From: Mytilus galloprovincialis
Lineage: Eukaryota; Mollusca; Bivalvia; Mytilida; Mytilidae
Assembly: GCF_965363235.1 (NCBI RefSeq)
Contig: NC_134845.1
Span: forward strand, 61,719,261-61,783,260
Length of the DNA stretch: 64,000 bases
Direction: 5' to 3'
Shown: one piece after another, positions 42,622 through 55,000 of the stretch
Layout: each line of letters starts with the position of its first letter
Numbering within the stretch: position 1 is the stretch's first letter
The notes under the pieces: model-generated
Seen by the model: the letters and a program-made list of their open reading frames with translations, nothing else
Told to the model about the DNA's origin: nothing
Database searches by the model: none
Program-made: the position numbers and the translations under genes

Positions 42622-43912
42622 AATATATGTAGGACTCAAATCTTTGGCGGGTTCCAAATCTATGGCAGATTTCTAATCTCTGGCAAATGTGACGTTACAA
42701 ACGTCAAACAAATCAAATCTATTGCAGATTTTTGTTTTCTCCAAATCTATGGCAGATTTTTGTTTTCTTCAAATCTATGGCAGATTTTTGTTTTCTCCAA
42801 ATCTATGCAAGATCTTTTTCATAACGTCACAATTGAATAACGCCATATTACATCGTCGCCGCCGCTTATGATGGGGGAAGCTATAGATTCGAACAACATT
42901 CAAGATGAAAGTATTTGATTCCCTCTACAACAATTTGCAGGTAGTTTAAAGGAAGTTGTGACCTTTTATCAGAAATAGGGACAAAATGTGCTGTACCAGC
43001 CAAAGCCCACAATGAATAGGGACACTATTGTTTTCAGTACCGGAGATTTTAGAAAAGAAGTTCTAATAAATATTTAACGACTGGCAAAGTTCAAGAAGTG
43101 AAATATCAAATAACCAGATACCAATTTGATTTAAATTGTCATTAAACAAACAAAAAATATTAACAATTAAATAATATTATGTGAAAGTTCAAACTGTTCA
43201 TTTTAATTTATCTTGTTTTTATATATAAAACCTGCCTTTTTGTTTGTTAAGGGACTTACTAGTTAGTTTAATAAATGTGTTAAACAGATACATGTACCAT
43301 GCATAGATTAAAAAAATATTTATTTAAGGAATGACTGTAATATTTCTTCTGTCTATGAAGAAATAACATGAAAAATTTGGTGCACACTGAATAACGCGCG
43401 TAGCGGCTTATTTAACAGTGTTCACCACATTTTTTATGTTATTTCGAATAGACAGAAAAAATATTACAGTCATTTCTTATAATTTATTTCTAAATTCCAT
43501 TTTAAACCGTAGAAAACCATGAAAAAACCTTGATGACGTCACGGTCACATGACTGAATTATGTATATGGGCTCATAACAAAATAACGTAAGCCAATCAGG
43601 AGACGCGTTACATCGAAATTTAAATTATTCACAAATGGTATAGACATGCTCCCGTCGTCGTATATTTCCACTTGTTTGAGACCAGTCATTGGTTGTATAT
43701 GTACTGTATTGTTTTCCTATTTGCACAAAATTTGCCATAGATTTGAAAACAATAAAATTCCGCCATAGATTAGGAAATCATAAAACCTGCCATAGATTAG
43801 GATTATTCAATATCTGCCATGGATTTGGGAAGGCATGACGTCACATTTGCCATAGATTAGGAATCTGCCATAGATTTGGAACCCACCATAGATTTGAGTC
43901 CTACATATATAT
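42622..43912. mobile_element. 1.29-kb inverted-repeat element with CAAATCTATGGC subterminal motif array
   Basis: The left end (AATATATGTAGGACTCAAAT...CAAATGTGACGT, 42622-42696) matches the reverse complement of the right end (43912-43838) over about 75 bases. Inward of both ends the 12-mer CAAATCTATGGC, or its close forms, is repeated: at least five times on the left (42655-42810), in a ~29-bp ladder with TTTTTGTTTTCTC, and about seven times inverted on the right (43730-43893). No transposase frame is present. It contains the palindromic element at 43310-43494. Confidence 0.85.
43310..43494. mobile_element. Palindromic MITE nested in the 42622 element
   Basis: GGAATGACTGTAATATTTCT on the left pairs with its inverted counterpart AATATTACAGTCATTTC on the right, and pairing continues through the ATAACATGAAAAATTTGGTG / CACCACATTTTTTATGTTAT arms to a short GC-rich centre (GCGCGTAGCG). 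Total arm length is about 75-85 bases. Confidence 0.8.
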
Positions 43913-44189
43913 TACAATGAATACCATAAAAACATATTAGAATATAACAGTCAACCAAAAAATTAAATAAAATAACGATGAAAGTATTTAGATTCCCTGC
44001 GTTATATACACAAGTTAAATCTATATAAATTTCTTTAAAGGATTTATTCACTTAGCTAAGAGAAAATATAAGGTAGAAATTTAACCAGTAAAACACAGAG
44101 AAAAAATAAATAAAACTGTCTCTTAAATAAAATCTTTAAAACTAAAAATTTAAATAAGATAAAATAGAAAGGCCCTATCACTTAAACTT
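43913..44189. other. Spacer
   Basis: A/T-rich, probably the 3' UTR of the LINE fragment that follows on the - strand. Confidence 0.35.
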
Positions 44190-45175
44190 TTATAATAATG
44201 AATAAATATCACAGGTCTTACACATCACAGTACGACAGTCTAAAACACGTGTCTTTAAACCTTTTTTAAAACAAGGAAGCGATTGTTGTTTCCGTAAATG
44301 AATTGGTAGATCATTCCACAATGTCGCTCCAGCTCGGTCAAATCGTCTCTCACCGTATATTTTAATGCGGACATCTCTTGTTTTCGTTATGAGTCCTTCC
44401 TTTTCTGACAGAAGTGTTCTAATAGGAGCGTATGGTACAATCAGTTCTTCCAAATATTTAGGTGCTTTATCGTGTTATGCCTTAAAAACGTAAAGTAAAA
44501 GTTTAAAATGTGATCGGTATTGCACGGGAAGCAAATGCAGTTTTATCAGAACAGGTGTTATAGAATCAAACTTCCGTTTTCTTGTGATAAGTCTAGCTGC
44601 TGTGTTTTGAATGCAATGCAGTCTTGCTTTAGTGGAAGATTTTACATTATATAGCAAAACGTTCCCATAGTCTAATCTGGAGGTGACAAGAAAACAGACT
44701 AGTGTCTTACACGCATTTTCAGTGATATATGATCTAATGTGTCCGATGGTTCGAATCTGCAGGTAACATGATTTTGAGACGGCTGTTACCTGCTCTTCCA
44801 AACTCAAGGTCATAGCACCCCCAGATTCCTAACACAGTTCGCATCACTTAAATAGTGCCATCGAAGGGTAGCTCATATTTTGATAACTGTTTGACTCGAT
44901 GTTTCGGAGCAAAGACGATGTTCTCTGTTTTGTCCTGATTCATGAGTTTCAGCATATTTAAAGTCATCCAATCTCTGACAAACACGCTTTGAAACGGTCG
45001 GATAAATCGTCCCAAACACCTTCCGGTTTTATCACTTGATATCCCGGAGTGTCGTCGGCATACGAGTGGTAAAGCATTTTATGTCGCCAACAGGTTTCGA
45101 GTACATGCAGTATAACTTTGGTCCTAGAACAGAGCCTTGAGCACACAATATTGAAGACGTATAATTCTGTACAGA
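44190..45175 (-). mobile_element. CR1/L2-like LINE, 3' part of ORF2 (decayed)
   Basis: On the - strand: MLYHSYADDTPGYQVIKPEG (RT YADDT box), WDDLSDRFKACLSEIG, NMLKLMNQDKTENIVFAPKH, then after a stop EEQVTAVSKSCYLQIRTIGH, VTSRLDYGNVLLYNVKS, CIQNTAARLITRKRKFDSIT and PVLIKLHLLPVQYRSHFKLL. Another stop is followed by YAPIRTLLSEKEGLI, and GERRFDRAGATLWNDLPIHL ends the coding part near 44190. These are the thumb and C-terminal blocks of CR1/L2-group LINEs. Three stops or shifts; 5' part missing. Confidence 0.8.
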
Positions 45176-45400
45176 GTAAATCTTTTTACAACCCTATAAA
45201 TATGCAAACCAGGTTTTACTATAATAATCATTTATTTTATTTTTTCTAGGTTTTAGTACATCTAATGATATGTTTATACCAGACTGCTAATAGCATACAA
45301 AGTTTAAACCAATACTATGAAATAGGTCACGAACATTAATTTTTACAATTTCTTGCATCTCTGGATATATATTTATAGATTATTATATGGCATTTTCCAT

Positions 45401-45475
45401 AGTATCAGCCCTAGACTCCCATATCAAGCAAGAGGGCTTTAGCCCGAGAGCTTGATATGGGTCTTAGGCTGATAC
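45401..45475. mobile_element. Palindromic fold-back repeat
   Basis: AGTATCAGCCCTAGACTCCC on the left pairs with GGGTCTTAGGCTGATACC on the right, with CATATCAAGC/GCTTGATATG inside. A related but decayed arm pair is at 46095-46160 (GGGAGCTCGATATGA, GGGCTGATATCG). ATCACATATTTT at 45519 and its inverse near 46210 hint that both belong to one ~850-bp inverted-repeat element. Confidence 0.6.
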
Positions 45476-46329
45476 CACGGACCATATGGCAAATGACATG
45501 TTGTAATCTATGTATCACATATTTTCAAGCAAGATAAAAAAAGATAGCATATACCAAGTTATATTTGATATTTTGAACAAAAATTCCAAAAAATATTTAA
45601 CGCAAAAATTTTGATAAATGTATCACAGTGAGTTAACAAAGTTATTTGAAAAGTTTGTCAAATAATTAACAAAACATATATTAATTCTCAGAATAGTTAA
45701 TATCAAACGACTTAAAGTGTTACATTTCCAATTAATGCTAAGTAAGAAAACACCATATCGCTACTATGATTTGGAAATATGTTCCGCTTGGACTTGCGAT
45801 GTCATACAACAATCACTGTTCCATTGTGGCGTCATATATTTTCTTAATTCTTTATGACGTCAAAATTGTACAGGAACTTTTGTGATTTTCACTGTTGATT
45901 TTTACATTTTTTCTACTACAGCAGATTCGCAACATTCTAAATTTTTTTTCATTGTATTCTCATTTTTCGTTTTTTGTATGAATTTACATGCATCGTCATT
46001 CGATCTGTGAGAAACCACTCCTGGTCGGCTAACTGTTCGGATGACAACTTGTTTACAAATAGTTTTTGATTGACAGGTTACCAGAAGTTAAACTCGGGAG
46101 CTCGATATGAATGTCGAGGGCTGATATCGATATTGGTCCCGAGGACTGATAACCAACCTTCACTTCCGGCTATTATTGGCCATGAAAAAACGTACAACTC
46201 AGTACAAAATATGTGATAAAGATAACATACACTATACGTGGTTGATGAGTTACAATATGTAACCAGTACCACCTTGCATTGTATCCGACACGCTAGATAA
46301 CTCAGCCATATAGCCTTCAATATAATAAA

Positions 46330-46946
46330 GGTTATGGTGGCCGGGTGTTACCTTTCTTCGGTGTTAATCTAGCGTCGCCAGTATTAATCTAGCGTCGTAA
46401 TACAGTACATGATGTATAATGCATGAAGATTGAATTGTAACAGATCAGGTGAAGTATCTATTGTAAAGGATCATACAGATTATTGCACGATACAGTCACA
46501 GACAAAATATGATATTTATAAATACGTCTGAACCAGTGACAAGTATACAACAGATTTATCCATGAGAACATCAGTAATGTAGGTGATACAAGGCTGTGTC
46601 CATTCTGTATATATAATTCGTCTAAACATTAGCCGAACAATGTTAGATCTGACATATTTGTTCTTCCCTCGCCTGGATTCTAACTTAGTCTATGAGATAT
46701 CGTGACTTTTCAAAACAGGTTGGCAATAACTTAAAAAAAAAGAAAGTAAAGAAAACTTAATATGAACTATTTTTACTATTAGGGATTAGGGAACAGTGCA
46801 TATTTGTTCTTCCCTCGCCTGGATTCTAACTTAGTCTATGAGATATCGTGACTTTTCAAAACAGGTTGGCAATATCTACAAAAAAAAGAAAGTAAAGAAA
46901 ACTTAATATGAACTATTTTTACTATTAGGGATTAGGGAACAGTGCA
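46330..46946 (-). repeat. Older SINE unit with a 146-bp tandem duplication at its end
   Basis: 46330-46720 aligns with the units at 41103 (GTGTTACCTTTCTTCGG, AATCTAGCGTCG, CAGATCAGGTGAAGTATCTA, GTCTAAACATTAGCC), but its B box is destroyed (GGATTCTAACTTA). CATATTTGTTCTTCCCTCGC at 46653 recurs at 46799, with the whole 146-bp block nearly identical, including GGGATTAGGGAACAGTGCAT. Confidence 0.75.
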
Positions 46947-46979
46947 TGATTATCATCCGTCGTCGTCCGTCGTCGTTAA

Positions 46980-47841
46980 CTTTTACAAAAATCTTCTTTT
47001 CTGACACTCCTGCGCCAAATTATTGGAGAAAATTACTAGCAGTAAAAATATCAAATTCATATATAATAATCTTATTGTAAAATGTGCACATCCTCCAGTT
47101 GTAAAATTTTCAAAATGGGAGGATGAGCTGCATTCTAACATTGAAGACTGGAAGAAATACTTTTGTATACTTCAGAAATGTTGTATACATATTTGTATAA
47201 TTTCCAATATAAGTTTTTACAAAGGACTATTCCTACAAATACATTTTTATATAAGATTAAAATCAAAGATACAAAGGTATGTTCTTTTTGTAGATGTGAA
47301 GATGAAACTATTGGACATTTATTTTATGATTGTCAAGTGACATCAAATTTTTTATATTTGTTTTGTGCTTGCCTGAAAAATTTCTATGTTAACATTGATT
47401 TTAACAAAAAAAACTTTTTTCTTGGTTTTGTAGAACATGTAGAAGAAAGCTTATTTTTAAATTTTCTTGTAATTTTTGCCAAAAAATACATATTATATAA
47501 ATGCAAGCTAGAAGAAAAGCTTCCAAATGCAATTGAATTAAAAAACAGAGTGAGAAACTTTTATAACTTAGAGTTATATACAGCAAGAAAATACAACAAA
47601 GTTTTTGAACTTGAAAAACTTTGGGCCCCTATGCTAATTATTTATCCTGAATGGTAATCTAACAACCAAATTTATATCAATATATATATCTTTTTGACCT
47701 ATTTATGGAACAGAGCAAACAACATGTAATATATGCATAGCACATGTAAACCATCTTTTTTTTCTTCTATTTTAAAATAATCTATAGATATTTCTATATG
47801 AAGAGATTGTGAAAAAAGAGAGAAAGAGAGAGTGAGAAAGA

Positions 47842-47878
<37 letters not shown>

Positions 47879-48061
47879 AGATAGAGAGAGAGAAAAAAAA
47901 AGATTTTCAAAATATTTATTTTTTAGTTTGTGTAAATCTTGATAAAACAATAGTCTTTTGTTGTTATATATTTGAAACCCTGTAACACCTTAGTCAGGTG
48001 GTTCTGTAAGGGTGATGTTAAATCCTGACTATTGAAAAAAAAAAAATAAAAAAAAAAAAAA
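46980..48061 (+). mobile_element. 5'-truncated LINE 3' end (zf-RVT domain, 3' UTR, poly(A))
   Basis: The frame EDELHSNIEDWKKY shifts near 47160 into YLYNFQYKFLQRTIPTNTFL, then IKIKDTKVCSFCRCEDETIG with HLFYDC, a Cys-x2-Cys...His-x4-Cys zinc knuckle typical of the end of LINE ORF2. The ORF ends at 47657 with WAPMLIIYPEW. A 3' UTR containing a GA microsatellite follows and ends in an A-rich tail at 48031-48061. Structure and motifs suit a Tx1/L1-like element, perhaps the same family as 60345-64000. Confidence 0.8.
47810..47902 (+). repeat. (GA)n microsatellite
   Basis: Imperfect GAGA tract with a long pure stretch around 47844-47873, inside the LINE 3' UTR. Confidence 0.95.
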
Positions 48062-48969
48062 ACTTGTTTTGAACGGCAAATATTTGAAAATGCAGAACAT
48101 TTTTTGAACATACAATGCATTTGAATGTTGAGTAAAAATTATTTTCTTTTCCTTTTTTTGGTTTGCTTCCTTGTAACTGTTTTTAGCTAAAATAATGACT
48201 TCTCGTGTCTTACTCTTGGTCATTAAGGGTCATTACTTAAACCCGTAACTTTTAGAATTACCTTTACAAGTAATTAGTAAAAAAGAGGCTCTATCAAATA
48301 TTACTGATATAAGTAACTTATATAAATATTAATTTTCCATTCATATAGACAGTACTGCTTTCAGAAATTTCATTGTTTATTTTCCAACCAAATGAGAGAA
48401 AAAAACTAATTATGATGAAACACTAATTGAATTTCTGACGCACTTAACTTTCAAACCTCGCTAGTCAACAATTGGTCTCTTAGGACTACCAAAATATAAT
48501 TTTCATTGAAAATCCTGTAGGTAAACTGATATAGTTTTTTAAATTAAGACTTGTATTATTCATAATTTGTATTTAAAACAAATACATGTGATCCGTACAT
48601 AAGTGTAAATGGTGTATACAATTTCTTTTTCGAGTGATATTCTTAAAGTAAACTTTTATTTGCATGATATTTGATGTACTCCTTTCAAATGTTATAAACT
48701 CTTAATTTTATGTGATAAAATGATGGAAACAAATCATCAATAATACATTTAGTCCATGCTTTTATTAAAGTTCAAAATGACTTTATTGAGTAAAAAATAA
48801 TATTTAAAAAAATTACACAACTTCAAAAACAATCATATAACTAAACAAATACTTGTTCAAGTAACGACCCTGATTGATGGATATTGATCGGTAATAATCA
48901 CGAAGTTATAAATCAATAAATATGTATTTTTAACGTTCTAGTTTACAAGGGACAGTCCTTAATAATGCC
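48062..48969. other. Gene-free stretch
   Basis: A/T-rich; nothing recognisable. Confidence 0.5.
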
Positions 48970-49262
48970 TTGTTCACGCGTACATTTAATTCGAATTGAA
49001 TTCGCAAATCGCGTTCACACACTCTTCTTTTTTTTGAATTCGAATTGATTCGAATTCGCTTATTCGAATTAGCCAATCGCATAAGAAATACGTTTTGTTA
49101 ATACGAATTAAAAGTTAACGTCGCTAGGACAGTAAAAGTGAATTTGACGCCCGTTGCAATTCGAATTGGAATTGACGTTAGGACGTAAAACGTTTCGAAT
49201 GCGAATTAAACTAATTCGAATTAGTTAATGCGAATATAATTCGAATTACGTGTGATCTCAGC
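48970..49262. mobile_element. MITE-like element rich in TTCGAATT
   Basis: Left end TAATGCCTTGTTCACGCGTA + ...AATTCGAATTGAATTCGC; right end in reverse complement TAATGCTGAGATCACACGTA + ATTCGAATTATATTCGC. TTCGAATT or ATTCGAAT appears about eight times within 290 bases. No coding. Confidence 0.65.
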
Positions 49263-49274
49263 ATTAGACATGTC

Positions 49275-49460
49275 GCTCTTTCTAACCACGATATTCTGAC
49301 TACAAGCCTACAATTCTTTGTTTTTCTCCCGAAAACCGCTTGCTTAGCGGATAAGCAGTTATAACAAATATGGGCGTCTTTGGTTTGACCCGGCCGGGAA
49401 TCGAGCCCTTGACCTCTCGCATTAGAGGCAAACACACATCGACTGTTCACTGAGGCAGTC
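49275..49460 (-). mobile_element. tRNA-derived SINE
   Basis: On the - strand: CCGACTGCCTCAGTGAACAG, GTTTGCCTCTAATGCGAGAG, then B box GGGCTCGATTCCC (49408-49396), then CGGCCGGGTCAAACCAAAGA and a tail to about 49275. The tRNA-like head is recognisable, the A box is poor. It abuts the TTCGAATT element. Confidence 0.65.
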
Positions 49461-50149
49461 GGAAGAATAGAATATCGTACTTTAAACTGAAATGCAAATA
49501 ACAATACAATTTCATAAAATTCACAATGTTACTAAAGCAAGCAAACAGTATCTAATCTATTGATATAATTTGAAAGTTCACTTCAATATTGACTTCAGAG
49601 TACATTAAATTCATCAACGTTCTCTGTATGCATTAAAAACTCTTACAGCAATTACTTTTGAAGTATATAGGTGGTTAAAATCCTTAATGTCTGTCGAAAT
49701 TCCCAGTCGACTTCTTATTGCAGCTATAGCAAGGTCTTCTAATTGAATTTAAAATGAATATGTTCTCGTCCTGAACATGCATGAATTATTTACCACAGGA
49801 CACAAAGTACACACAATCAATCAACTTCATAACAATGCATTCAAACAGTATATGAGTCTGAGACAAGATACTGTACGATTCTATAATAAAATATATTCTT
49901 TTAGATCACTCGAGAGCTATGAAACTGAAACGTTTAAACCAGTTATTTCTGTGCAAATCATTGCATGACTGAACACTTATGTCTAGTGATTTTAAATATT
50001 TTTTACTAAGGTACTTATTTAATGTTTCAATGGCAATATCTATCATAAAAAATGTTAGCTTAATCCGGACGGTCAAATTGCATTGATAAAAAAGTGGCGT
50101 ATGAGAACCGAAGATGGAAATCTAAGTAAATGGGTGACGAAAAATACCA
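49461..50149. other. Gene-free stretch
   Basis: A/T-rich; nothing supported. Confidence 0.45.
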
Positions 50150-51420
50150 GAGATACCAAACTCATAGATCAAAAATAAATTGACAACGCCATGGCTAAAA
50201 ATAAAAAGACAAACAGACAAATAATAGTACAAAAGACACAACATAGAAAACTAAAGATTAAGTATCACAAAAACGGGGTGTGATCTCAGGTGCTCCGGTA
50301 GGTTAGGAATATCCTGCTCAACATTAGACACCCGTCGTGTTGCTTATGTTATAAGGAATCCGGTAAATAGTCTAATTCGGTAGGTCACATTCGTGCAAAA
50401 AGGGTATTGTAGTTACGACATAAAGAACATATCCGATATCATCTGTGAAACGTTTTTTTTTCATAACGGTCAGCTGCCAACTCGTGATGGCGTCCGTAAA
50501 ATTTAGGAAGGGATGAGTTCGACTTCACCATTTGGAATTCTTTGTTTAATAGCTTCCTTGTGAGCAGCAAACCTCTATCAAGGAAATAATGATAGGAAAT
50601 ACAAGCCCGGGATTATCGTATCAATTGGGAGATATATACTCCGTATGCAGGCGTTGCTAGAATGTTGCTTCATAGAAATTGAAAGTTCACTATTGGAAAG
50701 CTGAAATCATCTCTTTTGGGGTAAAGTTTTGTATTCAACCGACCCTCATTGTCAATTTCAAGATGTAAGTCAAGATATTGGGCAGGCCTAATTGTATCTG
50801 TAGTATCCTTTATCTCTAGTTTGATGGAATATATACGTTCAAAGTAACCACCAAAGTTTGTATTATTTAGTGAGAGAACATCATCTATATAGCGGAACGT
50901 ACAGTTAAATGATATTGCTAACTTCTTATCTTTCTTCGTAAGAAGTTTCTGTATGAAGTCAGATTCATAATAATGAGGAAACAAGTCGTAAAGAAGAGGT
51001 GCATTTTTGGTTCATCTTTGAGTTCCAAACGTAACAAATCTGTTATCAATCAAGAAATCAAAAATCTTGATAATGTCAGTTTCAGAGATTGTTTTGCTTG
51101 AATCGGAGTAATTCTTTACAAAGAAGGATTTATCTCTCCCCCAGATACTTGTATCGACGTTCGCTATTGTTTTTAATGAAACAAAGTAATACCAACTCTT
51201 TCAATTTGTCTTTTAGTTTAAATGGAGAATACTTATGTAAAGTATACAAAAGTCAAATGTTTTAATACAATTGTAAGATGAGAGAGTCTTAGATTGTAAA
51301 AACTCGTAAAGATTTTTGGAATCTTTCAGTATCCACATCTGATTTACACCACCTCTAAAATAGGAAGTTTCGCAATAAACTTTGGCGCACAAGTTTGATT
51401 GCTGCAAAAATAGATGTTAA
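50150..51420 (-). mobile_element. Decayed RT copy with tail type A, longest of three
   Basis: On the - strand, starting near 51400: KVYCETSYFRGGVNQMWILK, TLSSYNCIKTFDFCILYISI, KNYSDSSKTISETDIIKIFD, RFVTFGTQR (decayed GTNCAPLL motif), LLTKKDKKLAISFNCTFRYI with the YIDD active-site box near 50895, SYLDL-like QYLDLHLEIDNEGRL, RDDFSFPIVNFQFL, then in another frame AYGVYISQLIR and FYGRHHEL. Tail A follows at 50150-50400. It has several frameshifts and stops and is inactive. It shows how the 36455 copy was truncated. Confidence 0.8.
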
Positions 51421-51689
51421 TAACATAGAAAGAGGTTTCGTGGAGCACTTGCTTGGAAGACCAATCAATATACAATTGTTTGGAAGTTTAGGTATCCAAT
51501 ACAGTTCTTAATCTTTGGTTGAAATTCCAAAGGAACATAGAACAGACCTATGATTTTCCAGAATTTCCTCCTTGGTAAGTGTGAAGAGGGTATATGTTGA
51601 GTTTCCAAGTGAATACCTAATTTATTTATCGAGCAGTTTAAATTGAGGTTAGTGGGAAACAATCAAACTTTGCAAGGCGCGGTTTTTAA

Positions 51690-51745
51690 ACTAACAACCT
51701 CAGTGTTGACAGGCTAGTGATTACTTTAGACGAATTACAATGAGC
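51690..51745 (-). mobile_element. SINE fragment
   Basis: CTCAGTGTTGACAGGCTAGT matches GCAGTGTTGACAAGCTAGTG at 7969. A decayed B box (GGTTGTTAGTTTAAAAACC on the - strand) is adjacent. Confidence 0.4.
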
Positions 51746-52042
51746 ACTTAGGAACTGCAAGATTAGAACTAATGTATGACATTTTAGAAGTTAAGTGCAG
51801 AGAGGGACGTAGCAATGAAGTAACAATGAATGACATTAACGCCAATTACTAGAGTATGTATACGTAAGGGGTTTTATACTATCAATGCATGTGGTTTTCT
51901 TGCGTTTTGGTGTCGAACGTTAGTCAAGGAACATGTGTCACACGCAGTATAATAAATATCATTCAATTTTTATTAGGTTAATAACTGTAGATATTTCTAC
52001 AAAAACCTTTCTTCAAACGGCTTCAAGATGCAGGTCAGATTC

Positions 52043-55000
52043 TCAGCCCAAACTGAAATGATAAAATATCATTTGTTAAATCTATGATAACATTAGTTGC
52101 AAAAATTGATTTGTACAAGATATTACTCAATTTATTTCACTTGACTGGGCGGGGTTTAACTGGTTCGCTCATAATAAACCAGTCCATCTATAGATGGGTG
52201 TTTTAGGATAAACTCATCAATGAAGTGTCCAGTCATTCTTTTGTAAATTTCTTTGATGGCACTGATAGGTGATTAGAAATCAACAATAATTATAACGGCA
52301 ATCATCCTTATCACACACATCCTCAAATAGACTGTCCTAATGCAAATTAAAACGTAAGCTCCGCCCGATCAGTTTAAATAACATTGGTAATACAAATGTT
52401 GAAGAGGCCAATGTTAGAAAAAAGGAAAAAAGTATATAAGTTTCCATGAATATAACATTACAAATTGTGAAGTGTAAGTATTCGTTGTAAAACTAAAAAG
52501 AAAAGCTAAAGTTTATTTGAATTATTAGCATGCATAGTAAGTTCATAATTTATTTTCTCTTCGCAAAAACTGTAGGGAAACTCATATTTTCAAATATTTT
52601 CTTCATTGATATTTTATATAAATGAAGTTCGGCTATGTACGCAATTTTCCTGTTCGAGGTATACTCAAAAGCTGATACCAAATAAGAAATAAAGTTAAAT
52701 TTACAAAATATTGAAAAAAAAAGTCCACAGTTTAAATCAGTCGAATTTGTCAAATGCGAATTGTGTTTAAAACTAAACTGATTACCTTCAAATTTCGGCA
52801 ATGTCATTCAAATTATGACATTGATTGTAAATTTAGAATGAACACGGTACTTTGACAGAAAACTCCAATCTTGCATTCATTAAAAGAGATATGGAACTAA
52901 TCCGATGAGAACAAATATGAATATATTAAAAAAATTTAAAATTATAAAAATAAACAAGAAGTATAAAGGACAAGATGCAACTGCTAATGATGTGATTGAC
53001 ACGCTCTCGGGAATGTCAAAATTCACACAGTTTTGTGGGATAGGGTTCGTGATGCTTATCACACAGTGTATGTCAACTGTTCAAATGAATGTGCAATATA
53101 TATCACATTTCTGTTTAGACGTCATCATTAAAGCTCTTCTAAATCGAGCATAGTACATAACAACATGTATTCACGTGCAATTACTCATCTTAAGCAGAGT
53201 TTGTACTTCCTCTAACAAGAGTGATGCATTATGAACTTGATTTGAGAAAGTATGCTGTTAACGATAATCATATCATTTGTTGATAAATTTTAACATGTTC
53301 TACTTACTTACAACATGTCGTCGACCCACAGCAGTCTCCATCTACTACTGTACCACACCAAGTCTGACAGGTATGACGACATGTGTTTACACCTGTATAA
53401 TTATCCAAGGTTATTTATCTAAATAATTAGCAGTTCATACAATAGTTTTTTAAGTTTTAACAAAGCTTATTTTCACTGCTGTTTGTCTTCTCCTATTTCA
53501 TCCATTTTTGTGTATGTCGTTCTGCCACTTAAAGTTTTGATTAACCTTTCAATTATTTTTATTTAAACAAAATTTGACGACCATCAAACATTTTATACCG
53601 TGCTTTTAATCGTTTCAACTTAATTTATTAACATTGAAAGTACTTTTTCACTTCATAAGATGTTCATGTCTATAATTTGTGTCTTCTCGATGATATTGGT
53701 GGCCATTATATTGTAGAATCCTAAATCTTATACATTTTTGTAAAGAAATTACAATAAAACAGACCAATAACAACTCCAGACTCGAACATGAATTTAGAGG
53801 TTAATGAAAGATACATGTTTTGATTCACATAATTTTCTTAAATGTATTACAGCAAATTTAAATAAAATAAAAAAAAAAAACACACATTTTCTTGAATATA
53901 AAGAAGCTTTGGCTTATAGTTATCGAACTGATGAACATAATTATAAATGCGATGTTATAGCTAAACATAATTGATCTTTAAACATTTGATGCCAAGTCCT
54001 TAACAGTATCGATTTAGCTCAATAATATAAAGCTACCATCTTTTACTGCACCAGCTTCACATTTCTACCAATAATGTCTGTTTGGTAATGGATGGGACGT
54101 TAAGATATGAAATATAAAACTTAATATGTTTTTGAAGAGATAATCATATTGAAGTATTGAGCTACTGAAGTGCTGAAACCCTAGGGACTAACAATCAACT
54201 AGCAGGTGTATCATTTGAAGTTATATAATTTTGTACCAATACCAGACTTTTTGACTTTTTTTAACCCAAATTTTTTTTCAGTATTGATTCCTTTTTAACA
54301 AACACATCATTTTACATTTTGCATAAACTTTTTGATAAAATCATTTATATTTTGATTTTGATAATGTTTGATAATTTTTAATCAAATGTACTTAGTTCTG
54401 AACGTTTGTCCTAATACATTTTGGTAGTCTCTTTTGACACATTCTCTATTTCCTTTCTCAATGTTATGGGATAGCTTCATGTGTTTTACTCACATGGTGC
54501 AGGTGTTGTTGTCACAGGAGGTGTACAACAAAACCGGTTACCACAACATCCATTTGTATCTTTTGTTCCATCACATGTGCCACCTTCACTCATACATGTA
54601 GAACCTTCAAGGCATGTATCTATCAATAAAAAATGAGTTATTAAACAGTATAATAACAAAAATACCGAATAAAAAAAAAGATAATCAAAACAGAAAATCC
54701 GTAATCGAAGGGAAAATCAAAAACTCAAACACACCAACGAATGGATAACAACAGTCATATTCCTGTCTTTGTGCAGGTATTTTATTATATAGAAAACTGT
54801 GGTTAAAACCTGGCTGTATAGCATAGCCAGTTTAACCTCGTACTTATATGACAGCTGCATAAAATCGTATTACTTTGACAACGATTAACAAATTTCTCAC
54901 AACAGAGACATTCTTTTGATGAAACAGACGTACCAAAATAGTAAAAAAAAAATAGAAAAAAAAAACACAAATAAGACAATCTTCTTTCATTTGTTTGTCT

